64,000 nucleotides of DNA from Flavobacterium sp. HJ-32-4 (GCF_022532105.1 NZ_CP092832.1:2075001-2139000); one strand, 5' to 3'. Counted from the first letter of the stretch, positions 53,492 to 62,609 are shown. Numbers and translations are program-made. The notes: generated by a model from the letters alone, not told the origin.

Positions 53492-55258
53492 CTATTCGTA
53501 GATTTTACGGTACAAGTCCCGGTATTTCTCCAATATCGCCTTCCGTTTGAGCTTCATCGTAGGTGTGAGTTCGCCGCCATTGATCGACCAAACGTCGGGT
53601 GTCAACTCGAACTTCTTGACTTTCTCCCAGTTACCGAATTTCTCATTGATGGTATCGACTTCTTCCTGGTAGCGTTTGATCACATCGGGATGCGACAACA
53701 GGGCCGTGCGGTTCAGGCCCTCGAGTCCGTGACGTTTCGCCCATTGTTCCAAAAAGTCGAAATCGGGTTGTATGAACGCGCCCGGCATCTTTTCGCCTTC
53801 GCCAACGACCATGATCTCACCAATGAAACGCGATTGTTTCATCGCATTTTCAATAAGTTGTGGTGCGACGTATTTGCCTCCTGAGGTCTTGAACATTTCC
53901 TTTTTCCGGTCGGTAATCCGAAGGAACCCGTCTGCGTCGATTTCGCCAATATCCCCCGTGTGGAAGTAACCATCCTGCACCGCCTCGCGTGTTTTTTCCT
54001 CGTCTTTGTAATAGCCCGTCATCACATTCCGGCCTTTGCACAGGATTTCCCCATCCTCCGCAATCTTGATTTCGACGCCGCTGATGGGTTTTCCAACCGT
54101 ACCAATCCGGAACTGGTAATCGCGCATGTCGTTCACCGAGATCACCGGCGACGTTTCGGTCAGGCCGTAGCCTTCCATGACCGGAATACCAGCCGCCGCA
54201 AACACCCGTGCCAATCGTTGCTGCAGGGCCGCACTTCCCGATACCATCAGGTCGAGTTGGCCACCCAGTGCTTCTTTCCACTTACTGAAAATGAGTTTAC
54301 GGGCGAGTTTCAATTGGGTTTCATACCACCAGCCGTTACGTCCGTATGGTTCGTAGCGAAGTCCGAGTTCGATCGCCCAGAAAAACAGTGTCTTCTTGAT
54401 GCCGGTCAGTTCGGTGCCCTTGGCGTAGATTTTATCGTATACTTTTTCGAGCAGTCGCGGTACGACCGACATCACGTTGGGTCGCACTTCCTTCAGGTTG
54501 TCGCTGATGGTTTCGATCGATTCGGCGAACCACACCGATACGCCGTGGTATTGGTAGAGGTACACCAGCATCCGCTCAAAGATGTGGCAGATGGGAAGGA
54601 AACTCATGGCGCGGGTTCGGCCCGCTTCACACGGAATACGTGATTCACTCGACAATACGTTCGAAACGATGTTGTCGTGTGAGAGCATCACACCTTTTGG
54701 AGTGCCTGTCGTACCGGATGTGTAGATGATAGTCGCCAGGTCGGAAGGTTGTACCTCCGCCATCCGGGTTTCTACTTCCGGTTGATTGGAAGGGTCACTT
54801 CCCAATTCAAGCAGGGTTTTCCAGTTCGTACAGCCCTCAATCTCATCCAGGCAGTACACCTCTTTCAGGGCAGGTACATTGTGGCGGATGCGGTTGAGTT
54901 TTGTCAGGATCTCGCGGTCGGACACAAAACAATAGATTGCACCCGAATGGTTCAGGATATATTCGTATTCCGCCTCGGAAATCGTCGGATAAATCGGGAT
55001 GTTCTGCGCTCCTACCTGCAATAGGCCCACATCGAGTATGTGCCATTCACTCCGATTCCGTGAGGAAATCCCCGCGATTTTATCGTTTTTCTGCACGCCC
55101 ATCCGCAGCAAGGCCCGGGAGATGGCGTTGGCTTTCTCAACATACTCACGCGACGAGGTCGGCACCCATTGGCCGTCGTATTTCGTTACGAAAGCATCCG
55201 GCAAATCATAGCGTCCGAACTGGTAATGGGCAAAATCAAAAAGGCGGGTAGGGGTCAT
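53492..55258 (-). CDS. fadD: Long-chain-fatty-acid-CoA ligase
   Basis: A 588-residue AMP-forming synthetase that activates fatty acids to acyl-CoA. The P-loop-like TIIYTSGTTGTPKGV (about 176-190), GYGLTETSP, the TGDIGEIDADGFLRITDRKKE hinge and the C-terminal catalytic lysine region PTMKLKR are present. The start at 55258 (MTPTRLFDFAHYQFG) is used; six more residues are possible. It supplies the fad operon on the same strand but has its own promoter region with a -7-like element at about 55274. Confidence 0.93.
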   Translation of the reverse strand: MTPTRLFDFAHYQFGRYDLPDAFVTKYDGQWVPTSSREYVEKANAISRALLRMGVQKNDKIAGISSRNRSEWHILDVGLLQVGAQNIPIYPTISEAEYEYILNHSGAIYCFVSDREILTKLNRIRHNVPALKEVYCLDEIEGCTNWKTLLELGSDPSNQPEVETRMAEVQPSDLATIIYTSGTTGTPKGVMLSHDNIVSNVLSSESRIPCEAGRTRAMSFLPICHIFERMLVYLYQYHGVSVWFAESIETISDNLKEVRPNVMSVVPRLLEKVYDKIYAKGTELTGIKKTLFFWAIELGLRYEPYGRNGWWYETQLKLARKLIFSKWKEALGGQLDLMVSGSAALQQRLARVFAAAGIPVMEGYGLTETSPVISVNDMRDYQFRIGTVGKPISGVEIKIAEDGEILCKGRNVMTGYYKDEEKTREAVQDGYFHTGDIGEIDADGFLRITDRKKEMFKTSGGKYVAPQLIENAMKQSRFIGEIMVVGEGEKMPGAFIQPDFDFLEQWAKRHGLEGLNRTALLSHPDVIKRYQEEVDTINEKFGNWEKVKKFELTPDVWSINGGELTPTMKLKRKAILEKYRDLYRKIYE

Positions 55259-55289
55259 GGTCAGACTTTTCCGCAAAGTAAGAAAAAAG

Positions 55290-55340
55290 TTTGGTTTTAA
55301 GTTTTGAGTGTTGAGTTTTGGGTTTTGGGTTTTGGGTGTG
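55290..55340. repeat. Heptad array upstream of fadD
   Basis: 7-base units GGTTTTA, AGTTTTG, AGTGTTG, AGTTTTG, GGTTTTG, GGTTTTG, GGTGTG in strict phase. It lies between the fadD start and the 3' end of the four-helix-bundle gene. Confidence 0.85.
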
Positions 55341-55396
55341 CGGATCGTGTAAACGGGAGGTTCTCTTTTTACTTGTAGCGCAAAGTGTCTACTGGT

Positions 55397-55804
55397 TTAT
55401 GAAGTTTGCCTTCGGTTGGTCGGCCCGTTCTCTGATTCAGATGATAACGTTGCGCGTTCTACACCAACCTTAGTTGTCTTCACGATTTTCGTAAGGATAT
55501 TGACGATACTTTTGATTTCCGAAACACGATCCTCCAATTCCGGCAGGTTACTTTCTGCAAATTGTATCAGCTGGAGCCAATAGAGTGTTTCGCGGGCTTC
55601 CTTTGAGGCAATGGCCATTTTGTGTATAAAATCCTTACGCGATTCGGCGGCAGAGGCCTCCCGCACATTGGCTCCGATCGACGTGCCAGATCGAAGTAGT
55701 TGGTTTGCCAATACGAATCGTCGTCTCTGTTCCAGGTTATCGGCTAACTGAATGATGCGTAAAGAGAAATCAAATGTTCGTTTACTGATAGTCGGTTCTT
55801 CCAT
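55397..55804 (-). CDS. Four-helix-bundle protein (23S rRNA IVS / Avd-like family)
   Basis: A 135-residue protein of the TIGR02436 four-helix-bundle family: FDFSLRIIQLADNL, LANQLLRSGTSIGANVREA, ASKEARETLYWLQLI are the diagnostic stretches. Members are found in 23S rRNA intervening sequences, beside diversity-generating retroelements (Avd), and as orphans. No rRNA gene or reverse transcriptase lies here, so this one is an orphan. The start at 55804 avoids 43 residues that would come from repeat DNA. Confidence 0.9.
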   Translation of the reverse strand: MEEPTISKRTFDFSLRIIQLADNLEQRRRFVLANQLLRSGTSIGANVREASAAESRKDFIHKMAIASKEARETLYWLQLIQFAESNLPELEDRVSEIKSIVNILTKIVKTTKVGVERATLSSESENGPTNRRQTS

Positions 55805-55896
55805 TTTTTTGATGCAAATTGCAGAAACTTTATAGAATGCCATTACGGTTTTCCCGTAGTTTTGACAACCGAAAAAGAAAAAGTATCCCGCGTAGA

Positions 55897-55953
55897 CCAA
55901 CCCGAAACCCAAAACCCGAAACCCAAAACCCAAAACCCAACACTCAAAACTTC
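55897..55953 (+). repeat. Heptad array forming the leader of the LTA-synthase-like gene
   Basis: Units CCGAAAC, CCAAAAC, CCGAAAC, CCAAAAC, CCAAAAC, CCAACAC, TCAAAAC end four bases before the ATG at 55954. The array therefore occupies the entire ribosome-binding region. Confidence 0.85.
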
Positions 55954-57873
55954 ATGCGCGCTCCCGAATACAAAGCCCTCCTATACCGCCTCTTTCTCGC
56001 CTATGCCTTTTATTTCGTGGCCCGTGTACTGTTTTATGCCTACAATGCCGATCTGATTGAAGTGGCGTCGGTGGGGGAGTTCCTGTCGTTGTATTGGCAC
56101 GGACTCGCGTTCGACACCACCGCTATCCTGTATATCAACGCGCTCTTTATCGTGTGTTCGATCCTGCCGCTGACAATCAATACCCGCAGTGGTTACCAGC
56201 GCTTCCTGAAGGTGGTGTATTTCGTGCCGAACCTGCTACTCTACGCCACCAATTTCGTCGATTTCATTTACTACCGCTTCAATTTCGGGCGTTCGACGGC
56301 GGCGGCTACTGAGTCGATTTCACATGAATCGAATAAGATGTTGCTGTTGTGGAATTTCCTCACGGGCTATTGGCACGTTTTCCTGCTTTATTTTGTGTGC
56401 CTGTTCCTCTGGCTATACCTCTACCGCAAAGTGCAGGTACCGGGTGAACCGGCGCAGCCACGCCTGCTGTATTTTGGGTCGTCCGTACTGGTGTTTTTGG
56501 TTACGGTGGCGCTTTGCATCGGGGGTATTCGCGGCGATTTCAAGAAAAGCACACGGCCCATCAACCTGGTCGATGCCAGCCGCTACACCCGTAATCCGGC
56601 GCAGGCCGATATCGTGCTCAATACACCCTTTGCCATCTTCCGGACAATGGGAAGCAACAACTTTGAAAAACTGCACTTCGTCGACACGGCTACCATCGAC
56701 AGCCTGGTGCAGCCCGTCAAGTCGTACCACAACCATCCGAAGACACGCCCGAACATCGTCATCTTCATCCTCGAAAGCAACGGACGCGAGTATTTTGGTA
56801 GTTTCAATAAAGACAATAAAATCCCGAACTACGAAGGCTACACGCCCTTCGTCGATTCCCTCGCCCAGCACAGCCTGATCTTCACCAATGCCTATTCCAA
56901 CGGGTATAAGTCGATACATGCCGTGTCGTCGGTTTTGGCAGGGATCCCGTCGTTTAAGGATGCGTTCACGTCGTCACCCTATCCAAAACAAAAAACAGAA
57001 TCGCTGGTTTCAACACTTGAAAGCGAAGGCTACAAAACCTCGTTCTTCCACGGCGCGCCCAACGGGTCTATGGGATTTCTGGGGTATGTCAATATTCTTG
57101 GTGTCGACCGGTATTATGGAAAGACGGAATACAACAACGACGCCGACTTCGATGGGGTGTGGGGCATTTGGGACGAGCCGTTCTTCCAGTTCTTCCGCAC
57201 CGAACTCGGGAAACAGCCGCAGCCGTTTATGGCGACGATGTTTTCCGTATCCTCACACGAGCCCTATAAAGTGCCGGAAAAATATGAAGGGAAGTTCCCG
57301 AAAGGACACGTCAACATCCACCAATGCATCGGCTATACCGACTACGCCCTCCGGAAGTTCTTCGATCGGGCGAAATCCGAGCCGTGGTTCAAAAACACCA
57401 TTTTTGTCATGGTAGGCGATCATGGCAACACCATCCACTACGACGAATACCGAAAGGAGTTCAACAAAAACGCGGTCATGATGCTGCTGTATTCGCCCGA
57501 TGAAAAATACAAAGGCGTCTACCGTGACTTCGCCCAGCAAATCGACATCTATCCCACGCTGCTCGATATCATCGGCTACGACAAACCCTTCCGCAGTTGG
57601 GGACGCAGCCTCGTGGGCGACACCAGGATCCCGCCATTTGTCATGCGCTATTCCGCCCAGATGTACCAGATGATGTGCGGTAACTACATTATCACCTTCG
57701 ACGGCAATAAAGCCACCGGTTTTTATGCCAAAGACGACAAAGGAATGGAACACAACCTGATCGGCCAGCGCAACACTGAAATGAACCTGCTCGAAACCCG
57801 CTGCAAGGCCTTCCTCCAGGACTATATGGAACGGGTAATGGATAAGAAGCTGGGAGGGAAGACAGGGAAGTAG
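55954..57873 (+). CDS. LTA-synthase-family membrane sulfatase/phosphotransferase
   Basis: A 639-residue inner-membrane enzyme. The start at 55954 (MRAPEYKALLYRLFLAYAFYF) gives five N-terminal helices (about 8-30, 52-75, 85-105, 125-148, 170-190) and a periplasmic alkaline-phosphatase-superfamily domain (about 260-620). Metal and active-site regions are FILESNGREYFG, the nucleophile Ser320 in NGYKSIHAVSS, SSHEPY, and VGDHGNT. Gram-negative relatives transfer phosphoglycerol or phosphoethanolamine to glycans or lipids; the true acceptor is unknown. Upstream in-frame ATGs lie in the heptad array. Confidence 0.88.
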   Translation: MRAPEYKALLYRLFLAYAFYFVARVLFYAYNADLIEVASVGEFLSLYWHGLAFDTTAILYINALFIVCSILPLTINTRSGYQRFLKVVYFVPNLLLYATNFVDFIYYRFNFGRSTAAATESISHESNKMLLLWNFLTGYWHVFLLYFVCLFLWLYLYRKVQVPGEPAQPRLLYFGSSVLVFLVTVALCIGGIRGDFKKSTRPINLVDASRYTRNPAQADIVLNTPFAIFRTMGSNNFEKLHFVDTATIDSLVQPVKSYHNHPKTRPNIVIFILESNGREYFGSFNKDNKIPNYEGYTPFVDSLAQHSLIFTNAYSNGYKSIHAVSSVLAGIPSFKDAFTSSPYPKQKTESLVSTLESEGYKTSFFHGAPNGSMGFLGYVNILGVDRYYGKTEYNNDADFDGVWGIWDEPFFQFFRTELGKQPQPFMATMFSVSSHEPYKVPEKYEGKFPKGHVNIHQCIGYTDYALRKFFDRAKSEPWFKNTIFVMVGDHGNTIHYDEYRKEFNKNAVMMLLYSPDEKYKGVYRDFAQQIDIYPTLLDIIGYDKPFRSWGRSLVGDTRIPPFVMRYSAQMYQMMCGNYIITFDGNKATGFYAKDDKGMEHNLIGQRNTEMNLLETRCKAFLQDYMERVMDKKLGGKTGK

Positions 57874-57909
57874 TGGTGCGTTGTGAGTTGTGTCGGTTCA
57901 CGCGAGAGA
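57874..57909 (+). repeat. Composite element (reverse orientation) after the LTA-synthase-like gene
   Basis: Directly after the stop codon, short GTTGTGA/GTTGTGT units, six bases, then TTCACGCGAGAGA (57897-57909), the reverse complement of the TTCTCGCGTGAA-type core. Confidence 0.7.
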
Positions 57910-58001
57910 TGCCCTTTTATTATTGAGGCATTGTGCGTCTAGTTTCCGCTGTAATTGTCCTTTCGATTCGGGTTTCCTTTTTTAGTAGTCATGTTGAGAT
58001 A

Positions 58002-58454
58002 CTAACTATTGTTTCGTTCCTCTTTACTTTTTTGCCATTCTTCTACCGTCATCTCAAATCGTATTTCCTTGCCGTATAGGCCATTTTGCCGCCAGCCGGC
58101 GCGTTTATAGAATTGCTCGGCCCGTGTACCCGGGGCGGTTCCGAGCCATACCGACGCTACACCCTGTCTGAAATACCAATCCAGCATGTTGTCGTGGAGT
58201 TCTTTTCCGATGCCCCTTCGTTCAAAATCCGGATCTACAAAAAGTGCCCAGATATTCTGGTCTTGCAAATCTGCGATAGCAAAGCCCACGATACGACGGT
58301 CGACCTCATACACCCATCCTTTACCGCGTTGGCTTATGAACCGGAGGCAGTCTTCATCCGTTACGAGTCGAGGATCCGAGAGCGTATTCTCGCGCACCGA
58401 ATTGCGAACGATTTGAATTTGAGGGATATCGGAAGGCAAGGCGATTCGAAGCAT
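58002..58454 (-). CDS. GNAT-family N-acetyltransferase
   Basis: A 150-residue cytoplasmic acetyltransferase. The acetyl-CoA loop is seen as DPDFERRGIGKELHD (about 84-98), with the preceding strand NIWALFVDP and the C-terminal EQFYKRAGW. Substrate not predictable. It is alone, and convergent with the LTA-synthase-like gene. Confidence 0.88.
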   Translation of the reverse strand: MLRIALPSDIPQIQIVRNSVRENTLSDPRLVTDEDCLRFISQRGKGWVYEVDRRIVGFAIADLQDQNIWALFVDPDFERRGIGKELHDNMLDWYFRQGVASVWLGTAPGTRAEQFYKRAGWRQNGLYGKEIRFEMTVEEWQKSKEERNNS

Positions 58455-58599
58455 GGAACGAAAGCGAAATAAAGGTTTTTTGGATATTAGGCTTTGACCG
58501 AATTTTGTTTACGAAAGATAAGCTGTTTTTTATAACGAGCAAGTCTGAAGTGGCTACACAAAACCTGTTTCGGCTTAGAGAGGAGTTAAGTCTTCATGT

Positions 58600-58826
58600 C
58601 AATATAGTAAAGGAGCAAGTAGCAAGGCTCAAGGAGCAAGAAGAACAAGTTGAGGATTCAGGGCTTTCGATTGATAATTGACAATTGAGAATTGACAATT
58701 GAGAATTGATAATTGAGAATAAACGTCTCATCTTGAGCCTTGATACTTACTCCTCGCTCCTCAAACCGTGTAGTTTTTCTCGCGTGAACAGCTTCAACCC
58801 AAAACCCAAAACCCAAAACCTAAAAC
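58600..58826. repeat. Mosaic repeat region with composite core, 3' side of the C25 peptidase gene
   Basis: From about 58605: GGAGCAAG motifs. From 58672 to about 58717: heptads ATTGACA, ATTGAGA, ATTGATA. From about 58733: GCCTTGATACTTACTCCTCG and CTCCTCAAA. Then the core TTTTTCTCGCGTGAA (58774-58788), six bases, and heptads CCCAAAA reaching the stop of the C25 gene. The gap 58455-58825 holds no gene I can support. Confidence 0.85.
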
Positions 58827-61800
58827 TACCTCAATACCGCCTTCCTCACAATCGTCTCCCCATTCCACACCACCTTCACCAAATACACGCCCGCCGCTTG
58901 TTGTAAGTGGATGGTTGTTTGGCGCTGCGGTGCACGGTCTTCATACACCAATTGCCCAAGGTTATTGAAAACTTCAATGCGGTTGTCAGCACTAAGCGCG
59001 TCGGTGCCGAACTGAAGGTTAAATAGGCCATTCGACGGGTTAGGAGAGAGAGAGAAGCTGCGCAGGGTAACGTCGGGGTTACTCAGCGCGTTCTGTACGA
59101 CAAAAGTATAGTCTTCCGTTTCGCCATAATCCACATTGTCACAGGCAGCAGCGCCGTCGGCATAGTACACCCGCACACGGAAACGCACATTGCCCACATG
59201 CGCTGTCGCCGGAACCGTGATCGTACCGGTGCCAAGGCCTTCCGTGCCGTTTACCTGATAGTCAAAGTAGACGGTTTCATTCTCATCCTCAAAATCACCG
59301 TCGTAGTTCCAGTCGACCCAACCGATGATGGTGTCGCCGTCCCAGTGCTCGCCGTTGACTACCGTAATATCATAGCTTTGGCCGATGGTAAGTGTAGTGG
59401 TAACCGAGGAAAAATCGGTGTAGGCCGACGACCCACTCAGGTTGTCGATACTGCCGATCTGCACATGGGCAATGTATTCGTCTGTAGTAGAACCCGCTTC
59501 CGGTACGCAATACACTGGCACAAAACCGATGACAAACGAACCCGCGGCGGTTTTAGCATACTGGCCCGCCACGCCGCCATTAATCGTAAATTCATACGCT
59601 GCTACAGTGCCCGCCGGCACTGTCGGCGCAATTACGCCCGTAAACGTAAATACGTGCGAACCATTCACATCCATCATATCATGGGTTGCGACCGCGTTGG
59701 TGAGGGTCAGGTACGGATTGCTTTGCAGCCATTGTCCGACAAGGTTGCCAATCGCCGCGTGTCCGGTATTCGTTACCGTCACCTGTAGCGTCACGTTCTC
59801 ACCCGGATCCGGCAGGTTATTGCCGTTGCCGTTTAGTTCTGTCACCGTCATGTTGGTGATAGATAAATCAGGCGCCTGCACGCGTAGCAGGTGGTTTTCC
59901 GTGTAGGTTCCGCCATTGCCGTCCGACAGCGTGAGTTGCAGCGGAAAGGGGTATTGATCGGGTAGGTCGTTGGCAACGCTCAAGGTAAACATGCCATTAC
60001 TAACCGCACTTAACTGCCCCGCGTCTACCGATCCAAATGCATGCGTGGCGTTGGTGAGCACACCCGAAGTATCGGTCGTACTCATGGTCACTGCTGCGTT
60101 CGAAGCCACGCCAACCCCAAGGTTGTGTACGCTCAGGTCAAGATTTTTCGTTTGTCCGTAATCAATCGTCGTCGCGAAAGGCGCTACCACCAAATAGGGG
60201 CCCGCCGGCGCGATGGCCGTCACATCCGATACATAGGTAACCTGGTTGAACCCAACCACGGCTATGGTAAGCGCTTGGCCGGGTAGCACCCCTGAGACCG
60301 GAAGCGTCGCCGTTCCGCCCGTGACGAAACCGGAACTGATGATCTCACCGTTCCGCGACAGGGTAGCCAGCGCACCGTCTACGTTTCCGTTCACTGCAAA
60401 AGTCGGTTGTCCGGCAATCAACACGGCATTGTGTTGGATGGTCATCGGCGTGGGGTCGGCCGTACGCACCAACAACGACGGATCGCCGAAGCACGTCCAC
60501 GTGTCTGTCATGTCGAAGTCGCCCGATTCATCATTCATCCGGAAATAGCCATTCACCGTAATACCGCCAAATGTCCGGCGGATGCCAACATCGGAAATCT
60601 CGGTAAGGATGTCGTTCATTTCGTCCTGTCCGATCATCGGTGGACTCCAACTCTGGTTGATCGTTGCGGCGTTCATGGCAATCGCTCCGGCCGGTTGCCC
60701 GTTATACTGTGCCCGCAGCCAGCCCTCGGCGAAACAGGTTTGTCCCACGAAGTTGCCGTTCACACAGGCCACGTTGAACACAAAAGGCAGACGGTTACTG
60801 TTTTGTAGGGCCAATGCGTCTTCGGTTGAAAAACCGGTGGTCCCCCAACCGTCGTCGCTGCCATGGCCTACATAGTTGATGATGCCCACGCCACTATTGA
60901 TGGCCGCCGCGGCCTGCGCGACAGTAGGGAAGCCGGGCGCATCAAAAAAGCCCTGCGATCCTTCAAAAAGTTCATAAACCGGATTGCTATAGGTAAAGTC
61001 CAACAAATCAGGCTGTATATTGCGTAAATGTTGGTAGTCGAGTTCGTCGTCATCGCCCGGGCCTTCCTGTGACGCCACCGACATCACCCGGTTGAGAAAC
61101 CCGGTAGGTAGTTGGTTCCCGCGTTCATAGGCGATCGTACGCTGCACCTGCGTGTCGACCTGCCCCGCGGTTTCCGCACTGAAACGGCCCACGAAGAATT
61201 CCTGGTAGTGGTCGTCCCCCGAAATATACGCATAGGCATTATCCGAATCACCCCCGAGTCCGGCGTAGTTGTTCGACGGCACTTGTCCCGAGTCGCCCAC
61301 CAGCAGCAGGTAACTCAGGCCTTGTGAGGTGTAATAATTGGCGACATACGATTTGATGGCAGCAGCCGTTCCACCCGCGGCCGAGGCCGATACCAGCGTC
61401 GTGCGGCGTCCGATGGTGTTTTTCCAGGTTACCAGAGGCTGCAATTTGGCCATCCAGGCATCGTGGCAGATAATGAGCATGTTGCCCTCTTCCGTCAGCG
61501 GCGAGAAAACCGAGAGGTAATTCAGGAATTGCCGCGCGTAAATCTTGTCAAAATCGGCGTCTACTTTTGCCGGTGGTGGTGTCGACAGTGCATTCGTCGT
61601 ATCGGTGCCGTTGGCGAACACTTTCACCTTAATCTGGCTGTACACCCGCAACACCTTCGTCACCGGGTTATATTGGAAAGGGGAGACGTGCACCGCCATT
61701 CCGCGGTAGTCGCGCATGATATAAGGCGTCTTCAGTGTGATGGGATTGGCCGGGAAGAAGGCATCCCGCTGGTAGGTGTCGCCGAAAGGATACGGCACAT

Positions 61801-62161
61801 CGTCAGGGTTGACCGTACGTTTGAGGTTGCCTTTGGACGGAAGCAGGGTGATATTCGGCAGGTCAACATACTGCGCATCAAGTATCACGGCATCCATCGC
61901 CGCCGTTCCCGGGATAATCACCGAGGTCGTGAAACGCGGCAGGTCGGGTACACCGGCTTCCAGCATCGGACTGAGGTCCTTCGCTTTGATCCGCACCGAC
62001 TGCGGATACCGCTTGTCGCCCGGCGCGAGTTGGTACTGGTTCAGTTGCACGGTAAATTCGGTTTCCGAGGCGGATGCCTTGTCGAGCCGCACCGTATTCA
62101 CCTGCGCGTAAAAGGGAGACACCAGGGCCAGCAAGGCCCACACGAGTAGTAGTTTTTTCAT
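58826..62161 (-). CDS. Gingipain-type C25 cysteine peptidase with GEVED and T9SS sorting domains
   Basis: An 1111-residue secreted protease. The start at 62161 gives a signal peptide ending YAQ. A C25 propeptide (about 25-205) is followed by the catalytic domain (about 225-600) with His433 in NYVGHGSDDGW and Cys466 in FNVACVNGNF. Beta-sandwich repeats (about 605-890), a GEVED domain (about 925-1010: WVDWNYDGDFEDENE) and a type A T9SS domain (last 75 residues: SLSPNPSNGLFNL, EVFNNLGQLVYE) follow. Related to PorU and gingipains; the GEVED and repeat modules show that it is a secreted hydrolase and not the T9SS sortase PorU. Confidence 0.93.
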   Translation of the reverse strand: MKKLLLVWALLALVSPFYAQVNTVRLDKASASETEFTVQLNQYQLAPGDKRYPQSVRIKAKDLSPMLEAGVPDLPRFTTSVIIPGTAAMDAVILDAQYVDLPNITLLPSKGNLKRTVNPDDVPYPFGDTYQRDAFFPANPITLKTPYIMRDYRGMAVHVSPFQYNPVTKVLRVYSQIKVKVFANGTDTTNALSTPPPAKVDADFDKIYARQFLNYLSVFSPLTEEGNMLIICHDAWMAKLQPLVTWKNTIGRRTTLVSASAAGGTAAAIKSYVANYYTSQGLSYLLLVGDSGQVPSNNYAGLGGDSDNAYAYISGDDHYQEFFVGRFSAETAGQVDTQVQRTIAYERGNQLPTGFLNRVMSVASQEGPGDDDELDYQHLRNIQPDLLDFTYSNPVYELFEGSQGFFDAPGFPTVAQAAAAINSGVGIINYVGHGSDDGWGTTGFSTEDALALQNSNRLPFVFNVACVNGNFVGQTCFAEGWLRAQYNGQPAGAIAMNAATINQSWSPPMIGQDEMNDILTEISDVGIRRTFGGITVNGYFRMNDESGDFDMTDTWTCFGDPSLLVRTADPTPMTIQHNAVLIAGQPTFAVNGNVDGALATLSRNGEIISSGFVTGGTATLPVSGVLPGQALTIAVVGFNQVTYVSDVTAIAPAGPYLVVAPFATTIDYGQTKNLDLSVHNLGVGVASNAAVTMSTTDTSGVLTNATHAFGSVDAGQLSAVSNGMFTLSVANDLPDQYPFPLQLTLSDGNGGTYTENHLLRVQAPDLSITNMTVTELNGNGNNLPDPGENVTLQVTVTNTGHAAIGNLVGQWLQSNPYLTLTNAVATHDMMDVNGSHVFTFTGVIAPTVPAGTVAAYEFTINGGVAGQYAKTAAGSFVIGFVPVYCVPEAGSTTDEYIAHVQIGSIDNLSGSSAYTDFSSVTTTLTIGQSYDITVVNGEHWDGDTIIGWVDWNYDGDFEDENETVYFDYQVNGTEGLGTGTITVPATAHVGNVRFRVRVYYADGAAACDNVDYGETEDYTFVVQNALSNPDVTLRSFSLSPNPSNGLFNLQFGTDALSADNRIEVFNNLGQLVYEDRAPQRQTTIHLQQAAGVYLVKVVWNGETIVRKAVLR

Positions 62162-62201
62162 AGCAGTAGATAGATAGGCGGCCAAACGCGCGACCGCAGG
62201 C

Positions 62202-62230
62202 GAAAGATAGTAATTTATGGGCAAATTCAA
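62202..62230 (-). promoter_or_regulatory. C25 peptidase promoter
   Basis: TTG at 62230 to 62228 and TATCTTTC at 62209 to 62202, 18 bases apart, on the minus strand. Close to consensus; about 40 bases upstream of the ATG. Confidence 0.6.
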
Positions 62231-62319
62231 AACACAGACAGTTGATTTACAGCAAATATGCATCGGTAAACCGGAAATCCCATGCTAAATAGAGTAGGAG
62301 TGTGCGGAAAAGGGACTTT

Positions 62320-62570
62320 AGAGGTTTTGGGTTTTGGGTTTTGGGTTTTGAGTTGTAGCAGTTCACGCGAGAAATGTAGGGCTTGGGGTTGGGGTGAGGT
62401 TTATGGTTAGTAATTGTTAATTGATAATTGATAGTTGATAGTTGATAATATGATAAACATCCGTTCCTAGCCTTGCTCCTTGATACTTGCTCCTTACTCC
62501 TCAAAATAAAACCAACTTCAAAAGACGTAGCTTTTTCTCGCGTGAATTGATCCAACCCAAAACTCAACTC
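62320..62570. repeat. Mosaic repeat region with two opposed composite cores beside IS copy 2
   Basis: Heptads GGTTTTG (about 62320-62352), six bases, reverse core TTCACGCGAGAAA (62362-62374); then heptads ATTGATA and GTTGATA (about 62405-62450); then CTTGCTCCTTGATACTTGCT and CTCCTCAAA; then forward core TTTTTCTCGCGTGAA (about 62532-62547), six bases, CAACCCAAAACTCAA, cut by the left end of IS copy 2. With the promoter of the C25 gene it fills the 62162-62570 gap; no gene seen. Confidence 0.85.
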
Positions 62571-62609
62571 TGTCTTGTCCTGAAATAACTATACACAAAT
62601 TTTCAGTGT

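Noticed and set aside
55397-55804. Diversity-generating retroelement, because of the Avd-like four-helix bundle
   Set aside because: No reverse transcriptase or template/variable repeats nearby.
55897-55953. CCCAAAA-type tracts resembling telomere repeats
   Set aside because: They are short, degenerate, internal to the chromosome, and part of a wider family of heptads with unrelated sequences.
58826-62161. PorU, the T9SS sortase
   Set aside because: C25 domain is shared, but the GEVED and sorting domain at the C-terminus point to a secreted cargo protease.
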